DNA of 64,000 nucleotides from Euwallacea fornicatus. Lineage: Eukaryota > Arthropoda > Insecta > Coleoptera > Curculionidae. The notes under the pieces were generated by a model. The model was not told the DNA's origin. It worked only from the letters and a program-made list of their open reading frames with translations, and made no database searches. The position numbers were made by a program, and so were the translations under genes. Shown in pieces: positions 24,707 through 37,645 of this stretch (its first letter is position 1; every line of letters begins with the position of its first letter). The stretch spans positions 744,001 to 808,000 of the forward strand of contig NC_089558.1 in NCBI RefSeq assembly GCF_040115645.1, read 5' to 3'.

Positions 24707-24942
24707 CAGATTTCGGAGTGAATAATCAAAGGTCTCGTTAGTTGTTAAAACTTCCGCATATTTCGGCTGTTTTTAGGATTCGAAGAAATGTTACATGAAG
24801 GTTTCTCTTAGTTTTTTGAGATCGATAAGGTGTTAAAATGAAAATTCCTATTTAAGATTCACCCTGCATATATATTTAAATAAACAACTTAAAAACTAAC
24901 GTGAGCTATTAAATCTAAAAGTTGCTCTATAGAATCTACAGT

Positions 24943-27900
24943 TCATCTGTGCTTCTTGCCTTTCTTGCTTCTTGAAGAGGATTGAGGTGCCGCCCCGACC
25001 GTCACGGTACCTTGAGCAATATCTTCTTTATCTTCAGACTTCTCTATCACCTGCAAAGACTGTATAAAACACACTGAAAAGCCCCTGTGCAATGGTCACC
25101 TCTTGGGCATTTATAAAAAACATAAGATCCCTAACTTGCTCCTTCAACTCTCCAATTTCTTGGTCTTTTTTAGCTTGCAGCTCTGTCAAACTCCGTTCCA
25201 ACGTTTCCATTCGTGTGTTCCACTGTTGCTGATTGTTTCTCAATGCTTTTCCCAACTGTTTTTCCTCGTTCAGCTCGTGTAAAGTTGAAGACAGTCTGCA
25301 AGTTTTGTTCACGACACTTTTCAATTGAAAACAAAAACTTACTTTGCGTGTTGCTGTACGAACTTCTTCTCCAACGCCAGCTTCTCTTTAAGGGTTACAC
25401 GCAGCTTCAGCCTTAATTCCTTATTTTCTTCCGTCACCTCGTTCATGTCTTTCTGTAGACCCTGGGTTTCAGTCGCCAATCGACTCTCCAAGCTAAAATA
25501 TGTTGTATATTTAATCAGAAAAACCGCCGAGGAAATTACCGGCATACAGCGCCATTTTGTCCTCAAAGTACATACGCTGCTCTTCCAGCTGAGATGTTAA
25601 AAGATAAGTAAATTCAAGCTGTACGGAGTCGATTTTTTCCTGAGTACATTCTGCTTCAGAGGCAGGCCCTTCTGCCGGGATCAACTTGCCGTCAGCCTTG
25701 TTTTGCAGTAATCTATGGACAAAGTTGTCGCCTAAAAGATGATCGTTAATATTTCATAAATCTACTAAATGAGGTTTGAACACCTTTGTAATCCCACACT
25801 CTATGTGAACCTAACTGGAGAGCGTAGCAATGTCCGGATTCTCGGTAATGAGATGCGGCATGTCCGCCTAAATATCTATAATAAATCAAAATATAACTGA
25901 GATATTATTTGAGATTAGGAATAACTTACCTTCCACACCCAACATGGCCACAAATCAGGCAAATCCACAAAGCATCAGGGGAGACTTTTCCGCACTTTTC
26001 GCACTCTGATGTTTCGGATTGCTCCGGGCTTTGAACGCATCTAAAATCCTTAAATAAAAAAAAGGAAACACGACAGAAAAATACACAAAATTACCGACAT
26101 ACTGGGCAAGTTGTATCTCCCCACTGCTCCAGACAACTAGCATGAAAAGCATGGTTGCACAATATGGTTAATACTCCGTCTACAGACTCGTCCATACGCT
26201 CTGTAGAAGTCCACAAATAATGGTGAAAACAGTTTTATTATTTACTCATTTATTCACCTAAACAAACAGGGCATGTGGGCAGCTCCGTGTGCCCCGGAGG
26301 GGGCACCCCATCGTGAGCCCATTCCACTCGAGACACCCAGACAATGCGGCACAAAAGATCAGGTTCAAGGCTGCTGAATGGGGTTCCATTATAAGAAAAA
26401 TAAAATTCCATTGCTGCTTCATGATCACGAAACCTTCAATTAAATAAATATATTTTAAAAAACACTTAAAACATTCAATATTGCTTACGTTAAGAGACAC
26501 ATGAATTGATTCGGCACAGAGTCTCTTAGAACTCTTATATGGCTAATATCCCCATGGCAAGGAGCTGTGAAGGCCAGAATATCATGGCAAGTCATTGAAC
26601 AGGGGACTCCCAATATGCAGAGGGTTACTGCATCTTCTCTGCTAGTTAAAACACTAAACTTTGTTTAAGAAGCTTTGTTCTCTTGCCTCTCTTCTTTAAA
26701 GCCACTGACAGACAATGCAATTAAATTGTAATGTGAAAGGACAGGCACTTTTGGCAGTCCCAAATGCAAATGTCAAGGGGATTGTTTCATGAAGATCCAG
26801 TAATTTTCAATCATTAAATCATTCCGTGTTAACACAGTCAGAATTTTTTTAAAATCCTTTGTCACACATATCAAGGTCATTGTTAGGTTGGCACTCATTC
26901 ACTTTACCTTTTCTTGAACTAATCAAACAGGCCAGAATATAGATATGTGAAAGAATCAGTATTTCAAACTGGACAAACAGTACTTTCTAAATCTCCAACA
27001 TCCAAAAATGAACAGATATCTTACTTGAGCAGAAAATTTGGCCTTATGAGACAGAATGGCTCCAAAATAAGACAACAGGATATATAGGAATGGAAAAAAT
27101 TATAAAAAGCAGTGACAAGGACCTCCTTTGAAACAGCTCTATAAAACCGTCTCAGGGAGGAAACTGCTGATTTGGGCTTAAACTGATTAATGCTCAGCTG
27201 ATTCAAAACAAATTAGAAAGACACAATATACTGAACGTCAGTAAAGTTCATTCAGTGTTTGTTCAGTTTGAGAGATAAGAGTTAATAATCTTTATACTAT
27301 CTGCATCATAGTTATACAGTACCAGTCTGTCTATTTAATATATTACACCTTTGGTAACATTCAAACATATTGCTCAAATGATTTGTTTCCCCCCAAAACA
27401 TGTGTAAACATAAAGTGGGATTTTTATTTGATTTTTTTCTTCCAAATGTGGTAAATTATAGTCTTTTTTAAAGAAATATATTCAATATCTTGGTACATAG
27501 AAACCAATCCCCCTCTCAGAGTTAAGTTATGAGATCAAGTTGAGGCAATCACAGTTAAAAAACTACTGCAAATTTAATGCTGGAATTAATTACATTGTCT
27601 GCCAGGAGCTTCACTCAGAAACTTACTCCTCTTTATACAAATGTAAGATTCCCTTTGTGACCTCAACAAAAGGATTTCCACTAAAGAAACCTATCTCTCC
27701 CTTATCTTCCGCTAACTCTACAGGGTCTTTTTCAGTCATAGGGGTTTGTTCTCGAGAGGAGACTGGCAGCAGCCCCCAATCATCCCTGTGATTTTCCAGG
27801 TTACTTGGAAAAGTCTCTACAGTTATGCTATGCAGTAATTTCTCTGTTTTGCATTTGAGTTTTGAGTCCGGTGCCTTTGCCTCAGCTCCTTGTGACTCAG

Positions 27901-28028
27901 AAGGGGTAGGTTCTAGTAAATTGAATTTTCTTTTGAGGAAAAAGAATTGTTTTTAGGTGCTCACCTGGGGGCTGATTCGGGTCGTTGACTTCCACTCGTA
28001 AAACGCACTTAGAAACTAAATCTGACAT
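24943..28028 (-). CDS. BRAP: BRCA1-associated protein 2 (BRAP2/IMP), RING E3 ligase
   Basis: Cytoplasmic E3 ligase that dampens Ras-Raf-MEK signalling and retains NLS proteins. Exons from the 5' end on the minus strand: 27965-28028, 27627-27912, 26489-26653, 26258-26433, 26095-26200, 25930-26040, 25784-25875, 25540-25731, 25343-25492, 25100-25295 and 24943-25050. Domains in order: the family block FFSGNPFVEVTKGILHLYK, the RRM-like BRAP2 domain (RVLRDSVPNQFM), a C3H2C3 RING (CPVCLERMDE through CNHAFH to TTCPVCR), a ZnF-UBP (CEKCGK, WICLICGHVGCGRY, GGHAA, HCYAL), then a coiled coil and a Lys-rich tail. All junctions agree in phase except 25540/25493, where exon 8 ends in phase 1 but exon 9 needs phase 2 (see findings). 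With one extra base the protein would be about 548 aa; human BRAP is 592. It is head to head with SIK3. Confidence 0.9.
26654..27626 (-). other. 973-nt intron 2 of BRAP2
   Basis: The only long intron of this gene. It separates the FFSGNPF block from the RRM-like domain. AT-rich, with a strong donor GTAAGT and an acceptor TTTAG. No nested gene recognised. Confidence 0.8.
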
Positions 28029-28612
28029 TGTTCGGGGATTTTTTGAGAAGAAAGGCAATAGATGAATTTTAAAGTTTGGGGTGAAACGATTTTCTTTATT
28101 ATTCAATTAATCATTGTAAATAACATATTGTGAAACAATCAAAACAGCAACAGCTGACATAAACATCTGTCATTACATTGTTATGAACCGCTGATTGTTT
28201 TAAGAGTAATTAGAGCTCTAGAACACTATTTATTTCGTTTGCGATGAGGCTAAAAAAGATGGAAATTCCTTTGAATAATAAATACTATTGTATTTTAAAT
28301 TCAATAATTTGATATAATGTTCACATCGGTTATAATTAAACTTATTTTGAATGTTTACATTGTTTACCGCTGAAATGTTGGAAATTAATGGGAAATTCTA
28401 AGAAATCATAAATATAAAAATTTGGCGAATGGCCCGTCTGACGTCAATTGACGCAAATTGACAGCTGAGGTCGAGAAATCTACTTGTGATTTGTGAAAAA
28501 CTGTATACTTATCGATACAAGATGATACTGAGACGGGCTACCTTAATTTTGTAGTTTAATATTAGTAAAATAGTGTATCTTTTCATGCTTTTAACGGTTC
28601 GAATTGGTAAAC
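28029..28612. promoter_or_regulatory. bidirectional promoter region, BRAP2 / SIK3
   Basis: The 584 nt between the two divergent start codons must hold both promoters and 5' leaders. A perfect CRE palindrome TGACGTCA lies at 28439-28446, about 170 nt upstream of the SIK3 ATG. Close by are two further TTGACG/TTGACA-type words. No TATA box is obvious, as is common for housekeeping pairs. Confidence 0.7.
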
Positions 28613-31600
28613 ATGTCCGGCAAAGTGTTCCCAGTGGAAAAACTGGTGAGGGTGGGCTACTACGAACTGGACAAAACCATAGGAAAAGGAAATTTTGCTG
28701 TAGTAAAATTAGCAACCCACATCGTCACTCGTACAAAGGTAATATTCTAGCAACAAAAACCCATGGTTCACCTCTTCCCTGCAGTATAAACCTCCAAGTC
28801 CTTAAATCATTATAACTCACAGATGCCCAAGACTTAGGGTTCTTCAGTCTTTAATCTTCCTTAAAGAAAACATTAACACAATTAGCCTTGAGGGGTCTAC
28901 GTCCTCTTGAAACCAATTAGAAACATTCCTTAGAATCGTGCATGTTATTAACATGGAGCAGGTTAAGCTTGCCAGGACCTACACTCTGTTTTTTTATCTT
29001 GAAAAGCCCCAAGTTTGTTTACACCAAAAACTCGTCCATGTTAGAATCCTGATAATACTGTGTAATAGTGGCATCAGTGAATTAGATAATAGGCTTATCT
29101 CCAATTGTTCCAGAGTCCTATCATCTGATTTCATTAATCACTTCAATTGCCACTGACATCTCAGTAATATCACCAGAGTCTTAAATGGTAATCAAATTTG
29201 TAAAGTCCTCAGGGGTGTCATATCGGTGCCACAACTGATTAAATTTAAGTAACTGATGTTTGTCAGTTCACAATAGTGTTGGAGAGCATTAGGAAAGCAT
29301 TTGCTATGAATCATCTCTGTAATATAAATATGTATTTAAAGTAATCATCGGTGGTTCCCTTGTACTGTTGAGACCTGAATTGCCATTAACAAGTACAAGA
29401 ACAATTTTAAGACTTTCATAACAACGTCTTTAAGATACATTTTTCCTTGCTCTTATTATCATTCACCTTGAATTTCAATCAAATGAAAATAATTGGAAAA
29501 CACTTAAGTCTACTGTCTGCCTTATCTGATAGGGGTTCCGTGAGTTAAGGCAACATTGTTTTAGTTAGTAGACTTTTCCAGAACCTACTTTTTGCTTTTC
29601 ATTAGTATATCTTTATATCTCATATGTTTATTGAAGACAGGATCATCAACAGAGAAACGTTAACCATCACTGCAAATATTTGCTTGATGCTGCAAATTCA
29701 CAAAAATCAACAATAGTTGACCAAATACGTAAACTAACACGATTTGTGTGAAAAATGATCAGTAAATCATTAACACTAATAATATTTGGAAGTTCAGAAT
29801 TCTGTATTTAAAAGATTGAGCATTTATAGTTATTGGTTCAAGAATACACCCCTAACATTTCCAGGATTAATAGCTCCGTCTCGAAATTGCATAAAGCAGT
29901 ATTAACAGGTGTAATACGTCGTTTATCCACGTTGAATCCCCTGCAGTCTTTTTTGAACTTTATTAGAGTCACGTGTTTTGGCCATTTGTAAGATTCACAT
30001 GGCTTCCGTTTGAGCCAATATTGCTCCCCGTTTCTTTCTGTTATTATTAACTAATCTGTTTTACAGCAATTTCAGCCTTCAGATTAGTCCAGGGGGTAAT
30101 TAAAAAAAATGGTTTACGCCATTTTTGGGGTGCTAAAACTCTACATTGCATGACTCCCCATACGATTTTTTGAATTTGTTGGAGTTAATTTCCATATAGA
30201 AATCCCTTTGGGAATCCCTATAGGGATCTCTCTCTGTGAAGCCAAGAAAATTTTCTACCCCACTTCCTAACCCTCCAAGACTTGCTAAGCACTTCCTTTA
30301 GTACTTCTCACGTAATTTTCGTATTTTCTATGTTTATTGCTTATTTTCCAGTAGATATGCGCTTCCCATACATAAGGGCAGTTTCAAAAAAATATTATTA
30401 AGGCATTTTTGGGGAAAAAGGGCTGCAAATTCCTATTTATATTTGCCTTAAATACGGTACCTATAGTCCATGGGCTTTTGCTTGCCGGGTTGTCCGATTT
30501 TTCTCGGACGTACGTTCAAAGCATGCCGCATTCACGGACATTCGGATTGTTTATGTCTGTACCGCTTCGATTCATATGATCACTAAACTTTGGATCCACT
30601 GGCTAAGACCAGATGATCAAACCTACTGGATTGATTTTCAATATTGTAGAATACGAGGTTTTCAAGAGGATTATATTTTTCATAATGCATTGTGAACCAC
30701 TAAATAATAAAGGATATTATTAATAAATTAGCAAAATGATTCGGCTTCGAGGAAAGACTGTTTTCGACACCGCTTCTTTCCAGGAGCGAGAACCATGTTA
30801 GACCATATTAAAGTCTCATTAGCCGTGCGGTTATCAACTTGTGGAGTGCACGGAGAGGAGAAAATTCTTTCTCCAACGATGTTACGTTACAGCTAACATT
30901 ATAGCATTCATAATAAATAAATAACCTCTAAAATTTGGTCCTTGAACCTTTAATCTACAGGTAAATTAGTCGCTATGTAAGCTAGTATAGTTTGTCGGAC
31001 ATCCTAAGGGTTCCATACACGAATAAATAAATTGCGCAACAGCGCAAATGTGCCTTTGTATGACAATGTTTGATGTGTTATTCAATTGTTTAATTAGTTT
31101 CGTTTGGTTTGAAATGTTTTGTGCAGGAGAAGTGTTGTGCAATGCATTGAATGGACGAGTTGCGCTTTATTGCACAGTATGTTTCAGCTGTGGGATTGTC
31201 GCACTGCTTTAAGGGTTGCCATGCATTAACAACTTACTGCGTAACGCCAGATGCTGCGACGATCAAATTGCGACTCTATGGAAAATGCCGTAAAATGCCT
31301 TTTATGCGTAGCTGGGTGTCTTGTTTAAAACACACAAATTGGAGATACGTGTCCGAACCGAAAGAACCTTTTCGTTTGGTTTTTCGAAAAAGGATTAAGA
31401 AAATGTTAACGTTTACCCAGTTCAGCCTATCGGGAGCTCCAATGCACAACAGTTCGGACAAGCTCCCGTAGCGAGGCAACTAAATTGCGATGGATGAGGT
31501 TTACATCAAGCGTCCAATACTGATCTGAATTTCTTCTGAAGTTCCCATGCTTTTTTTTACATCTTCCGTACCTCGTTTTCACTCCCCCGTAACTACGCGA

Positions 31601-34600
31601 AACTGCTCGTACTTGCCCCAACTGCTTCCCTTGAATTTCTCCGTGTCCCAACACCAAACTTCTTTTACGGTTTGCCTCCTAAGATTAATTGGAACAAACT
31701 TTTTAGGCGAATTTTTGATTTGATTTCCTCTAGCTTTAAGCAGGTTCTGGAAACTCGTTTTTCTTCATCGGACACCCGCACATTACTGAATCGATATTAT
31801 GAACCTGCCCATCTGGTCAGGTTTTCAAGTAATTCCAAGTTTCTCTAGGAAATCCGTAATTTTCCAAAAACTTTTTCAGGTGGCTATAAAAATAATAGAT
31901 AAGACTGTCCTAGACGAAGAGAACCTAACTAAGATATTCCGTGAGACTGCTATCCTAAAGAAACTAAGACACCCCCACATAACTAGATTGTATCAGCTGA
32001 TGGAGACCAAGCAGACGATTTATATGGTCACCGAGTACGTCAGCAATGGTGAAATATTTGGTAAGACCTCTCTAATGGGATTATGAAGGTTTTTGAGTGA
32101 GGTGCATTTCCAAAGACCACTTGGTGGCCAAAGGACGAATGTCTGAGCCGGAAGCGAAACGGATATTCAGGCAAATCGTGTCGGCTGTCGGTTATTGCCA
32201 CTCAAGCGGCGTGGTGCACAGAGATTTGAAGGCTGAAAATTTGTTGCTAGATCACAATATGAACATTAAGGTGAGACAAGAACCGTAATTAACATTTTCA
32301 GTAAATTTAAGTAGGTGCTTAAACTGGTTTATTTAATTAATTGTTATAACCGAATTTTAATTCTTTGTCATAGTTGGCAGATTTCGGGTTCAGCAATCAG
32401 TTCACAGAGGACAATTTGCTAACTACATTTTGTGGCTCTCCCCCTTATGCAGCCCCCGAATTGTTCCAAGGCTTAAAGTACGATGGGCCTAAGGCCGACG
32501 TATGGAGTTTGGGAGTGGTTGTGTACGTTTTAGTATGTGGCTACTTACCGTTCGACGGCAACACTTTACAGGGCCTTAGGAATGTAGTCATTGAGGGCAA
32601 ATTTAGAATCCCCTTTTTTATGTCCCAAGGTACGTCTATCCTAATCAGGGTAAACGATCTTTTAATTGTTAATTTGGTAGATTGCGAGCATTTAATAAGA
32701 CACATGCTAGTCGTTGACGCGGACAAACGCTACACCACGCAGCAGGTCATGAAACACCGATGGTTAAGTGATGCCGAGCCTGCTTTATCACTTGATGTAG
32801 AAGAAGATCAAAAACTGAACAACACTGTTATTGATCATATGCTTCAAGTATATCATAATTCAAATGTTATGATGCATTGGGGTTATAAGTAATTTTACTT
32901 TTAGTTGCCAGGGTTAGACAGAGCAGCTATAGCCAGATCTCTAGAACAAGACTCCTTCGATCACATCTACGCTATCTACCATCTGCTGCTCGATAAATTG
33001 AAGAGAAGGACGATGAATTTCCAGAGCAAAGTAGCCAGGCAGCGGCAGCGGATTTTGGAGAATACAGACTTGAATGTAGGTTTTATTCATTAAACATTTT
33101 CTTAAGAATTAATATTATTTTAGTTTAAATAACGTTAAAACAAATTCTTGACGAATTGGTGGAACGCGGTTGTGGAGTTCTATTCCTACAATTTTCTGTT
33201 GGTTTTTGTGAAAATTATCGGCTGAAAAGGCTGTAATTGCTCAGATTGGTTGCTGCAGAACGCGGAGCAAATACTAAAGGGATTTATTAATGTTTCCAGT
33301 CACCTAGTTCAGAATGTTACCTCCAAGCTCGTAATCCGAAATTCACCGAACGCAGCGAGTCCTTCAACGAGCAACAGTTGACCACCCAATTAAGCATCAG
33401 CTCCACTGCATCCCCAGTTTCATCGGAAGATCGTCTTGCTTTTTCCTCAGAGAACGATAACGCTCGAAACAACTGGAGAAGGGAGAGGTTAATTTTTAAC
33501 CCTCTACTTCAACTCAAGAGTTTCAGTGATTGTTTCTTAGTTTCCATGAATCCTACACGAGCACAGACCCCGTCCCATACAATTGGCGACGGGAGAGCTT
33601 CAACGAAGACTATCTGAGAGGGGGAGGCAGGAATACACCTACGGGAGGCGGGCTTCAAGAGCAGGAACGCAGAATGTCACTCCAAGAAGGTGAAGATGCT
33701 GGTTCGCCTTTCGTCTCCATGCCCGCCATTCCAGCAGTATATTTGGCCGGAGATGCTGAGGGACAACCTTTGGAGAAGGTCAGTGTTCTTATAAACCCAT
33801 AGCATAATTTTCTATGAATAAATATTAGTATGGGGAGATGGATTTGGATCAAAGCGACGATACGTGTTCCTTAACCATCCCCTCCTATTCCACCGGTTAT
33901 GGCAGCTGTTCCAGTGGGGATAAGTATCTAACTGTGAGGCGACATACGGTGGGTCCCGGGGATTCCGCCCACGAACAGGTGAGTGTCAATGTAACTTCGC
34001 CTTTCCAGGTAGTTTAGAAACAAACTCTAGGTCTTGGAAAAGCACTACATGGGGCAAATGCAAGACTCGATCAACGGCACGAAAATGCTTCCCAGCTTCA
34101 ACCTGAATCTCCCCATGTTGAACGAGCATAATCCCCAATATTTCGGTGGCAAAGATCCTCATTTATTGAAGCCGCCCACGGTACTGAGTATGGGCGGCTT
34201 TGGGCGACGAGCATCAGGTAAGTAGTGATATATTAAAATTGAAAAGAAAAATCATCCAATCACTCTACTCCAATGGCATTTGTAGTAGATTATAAAAGGT
34301 ATGAGCGTTCTTTTGATGGAACGGAATGGAAAAATTAATTTAAAAAATGGAAAAACTCGGCTTACGCCAATGTCAATCGTCATTGAATATATTGTAAAGG
34401 GTTTTTTGGAAAAAATGCTACGTAAAATACCTTCAGTGGCGGGGTGAAATACTTAATTTTGAACTGTCTAATTGAGGATGTTGGAATTTGACAAGGCCAC
34501 CTCCGTCTATGACTTTTATGTTTAGTTTTTGGAAAATAATTTTTTTAGACGGTGGAGCTAACTTACACATGACTTGGGGGGCTCCCGGATCGCACGAACA

Positions 34601-37600
34601 ACTTTCTGTGATTTCTACTAGTTCGAGCGGCAATCCAAGCAGTCTAAGCAGCGGAACCGGAATTCAACCTGGCGATCACACTCAACAATTCGATGATTTA
34701 GCAAGGTAAAGAATGTTTATAACGTTACTGTTTTTTTTTCTTTTGGTAACTTTTTATGCTGAATTCGTAGGTACTTGCAAGGAAGGGGAAATGCGAAACG
34801 ACACACGATGGCAAATCCCGAAGACGTTCACTCCATACAGTCAAGCTCGGGATCAGGAAATCGTACCCGTAGAACAGGTCTTTTGACTGTCATGGAAAGA
34901 CCACCCGGTAGGCTTTAGTTTGACAATTTTTTCAGTGTTGAGTTGAATGGCCGCTTTACAACACGCCTAACAAATCTGTGTGTTCCAGCACTCTACTCTA
35001 AAACAGCTTATTGTTTCTTCATTTAGTTAGTTTTTTTGTTAGTTATTATTTTTTTGCATGCACTTTGTTTTGATTAGTAATCCCGCCGGAAGTCGTGATG
35101 GAGGTCGAAGCGCGCATGAATCGTAATTACATGCCCTCAATTATACCACAGCGTAAACATAGCAGACACGTTAGGCCGCAATTGCCGACAGTCCAAGAAT
35201 TAGGTGGGTTCAATGGTTTTATGCTTTTGCTTCAGTTGTACACATAACCAATATTTTAAAATATTTTATCGAGATACAATAATGTAATTTGATTAATATA
35301 GGGCGCGAACAGAAATCAGCAGAAAGGTTCTCACCGGTTCGAAGAGGTAGTGAGGGTTCCGCCGGTGGTTCCCGCACTCTGAGCCCCTCCACTCCACAAC
35401 AAGAATGTCAGCGTTTGCAACGAGGTCTCCAAAACAGATCCAGTCCGCCGAGATCCATTCCAGGTCTGTTACCACCCTTAAACTCTATGAAAGCTTTATT
35501 TTTGTTTTGTAGGTTCTCCCATTCATCAAATAGTAACCGACTCTTCGATGCGCCACCAATTGCCCTCAGAAAATGCATCACCTGTTCATCAATTTTATAC
35601 TACAGCTGCGCACGATCAGTTTCCCACCGCCATACGAGAACCAACCCTCGGTTTGCCCCCTGAAAACATGGTGTCAGGTGCTTTGGGGGGATATGATAGG
35701 AATCATTGTTCTGGAACGTCGCCTTATGGAGCTGCGAACTCACAAAGTTTTGGACAGGTATGAGAAAATCGACATTAAAATTGGTAATTTTGCATTAATA
35801 ATTGACTTTTTCCGAAAATTTAACGCAATATTTAAATGTTCTACGTGAGGATGTTTCACGTGATTTAACGTGAATTGCAGGTACCCGGTTTAAATATGTT
35901 TATGGGCGCCGCTCCGATACTAAATCAACTCCTAACTCCCAGTGCCTCTCCCGTCTTCGGAGGGTACACTTCCCCCACCGGAGGTGGCAACAGCGTGTCG
36001 TCAATTACTCAGGGTTTGAGTGGCTTAAACACTACTGGAAGCGGCTCTATCACGCAAGGCACCCCCTCTGTCAGTCTGCAAATGGGCAGTTCAATGGACG
36101 ATTCCAAGATGGATACTACCCCGCATGCCATGTCATCGTATATAAGTGCCGGGCCTCCATTCATGTCCCATCATATGCACGTCTTAAATGTACATAGTCA
36201 TAGAAGCCTGACGAATTCCCCCATAAGCAATCCGGGGAGTCCGGGACTAGATATGATCCAGGAGGAGGCCTCGCTACACGTGTCGCCGTTTCCTAGCAAG
36301 GGGGAGGGCCAGGGACATCCGCAAATTTCCGTGACTGATGTTTTGGGTACGTTGGAAGATTAATTCTTAGAAATATTCAAGATTTTCGAAAAAAAAAAAT
36401 TATCTACACAGATATAGTCATAGAAAGTTCAGTTCCCTGTGCATTTTCGATCTTATAAATATAGTACAATCACTCTAGAATAGATTTAAGTTACATATAA
36501 AGTCATTTTTGTGTTTGATTAAAACAACGATTTAGAAGGATTGGATTGTGCGAACAATTACAGGCTTTTCATCAAAATTGGTGGTACTGTTTGAACGGAA
36601 GGTCGCCATGTATAAGACGTAAGATACACCGTGACGTTACTTCCTTCGATTTCGCAGCCATGGGCCTCCTTCCAAAAAAGGAGATAAAACTGTAAAAAGC
36701 AATGCTACATCCACTTCTAAATCGTTGGTCAAAACAATGATTCCCATATGGGGATTATCTATATTTTGTATGGTAAGTTTGAGGTTAAAATCTTCAATGC
36801 CTTGACTCATTCACTTGCAGGCAGCGAAGTGACCCTTGTCGCTGGTTCGGATACGTCAGAGGACTCGATGGACAGCTTGGATAACCAAAAAATTTCCAAA
36901 ATTCCCTCATTTATTATTTCGGAGCCCTCGGAAAACACACCTAGCATCACCAGAGGAATAGGAAGAAAGACCAGCCAAGAGAACGAGATTCGACCAGCTG
37001 AAGAATCGCAACTGCAACATTCCGACGAAATTGTTCTGAGACGCAACTCTGATAGGAGCTCATGCTATTCGGATGATTCCTTATCCAATGACAGTGTCAG
37101 TATAGGCAATCAAAGTCCAAGCAGTAGTTCGAATACACAGTCTAGTCACGCATTCGAGAGCGATTATAGAAGCAGAGCTATCGACGCTATGCAATTAAAT
37201 AGAGAGCTCAGTAATGCCGGTAAGTATCTCTTTAATTTCACAACTTCAAATAATTCAAGTAGTCGTTGCAGGAGGCCAAGCGGAGAATTTCCAAATATTT
37301 CAAAAATATTCCAAAATAGCGTCGGAGTCTCCCACGCAACTTCACAAGAATTCCGGATCGTTCGAGTTCGAACTGAGCGAAGTGTGTTCAAAATTGCACT
37401 CGAATGACATTTTGGAAATCGTCAAGAAGACCATCAACGACCAGATTCCGCCGAAGCAGCTGGTCAGCTCCAATGAAGTTACTGACCGCTTAAGTTTAGA
37501 ATATGAGGGTGGTATTCAGATCGAGCTGAAAATAATCGATCGGCCGAGAGAATCTAAGGGGTTGAAGATGAGGCGCATTTCCGGGGACTATTTGGTCTAC

Positions 37601-37645
37601 AACCAATTGTGCCAGCAGCTGATCTCTTGCATGACCGTTTCCTAG
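28613..37645 (+). CDS. Sik3: salt-inducible kinase 3 (SIK3-type)
   Basis: AMPK-related Ser/Thr kinase that phosphorylates CRTC and class IIa HDACs, downstream of LKB1. Eighteen exons, all in phase, 1294 aa: 28613-28738, 31880-32060, 32116-32270, 32374-32629, 32681-32847, 32905-33075, 33300-33487, 33541-33778, 33829-33978, 34031-34217, 34549-34705, 34771-34907, 35078-35203, 35302-35463, 35513-35757, 35881-36346, 36821-37219, 37272-37645. Kinase domain about 16-270: GKGNFAVVK loop, VAIK Lys46, HRDLKAEN (Asp139), DFGFSN, and LKB1 target Thr172 in TTFCGSPPYAAPE. A UBA domain follows (about 284-330). PKA/14-3-3 sites RRHTVGPGD (Thr534) and GRRASDGGANLH (Ser606, split over exons 10/11) are the SIK3 hallmarks. 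The last about 90 residues look KA1-like (MRRISGDYLVYNQLCQQLI). SIK2 is the alternative name, but GEIFDHLVA and RRASDGGAN favour SIK3. Confidence 0.95.
28739..31879 (+). other. 3.1-kb intron 1 of SIK3
   Basis: Separates the glycine-rich loop exon from the exon with the catalytic lysine. Donor GTAATA, acceptor CTTTTTCAG. It contains a 106-codon chance frame at 31151-31471 without recognisable domain or splice logic. Otherwise nothing is recognised. Confidence 0.75.

Noticed and set aside
31151..31471. 106-codon ORF in SIK3 intron 1
   Set aside because: No recognised domain, no splice link to the kinase exons, and overlapped by a minus-strand frame of similar quality.
36748..36820. ATG upstream of SIK3 exon 17 as a separate gene start
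   Set aside because: The frame is simply exon 17 extended back into the intron; the acceptor at 36820 gives an in-phase junction with exon 16.
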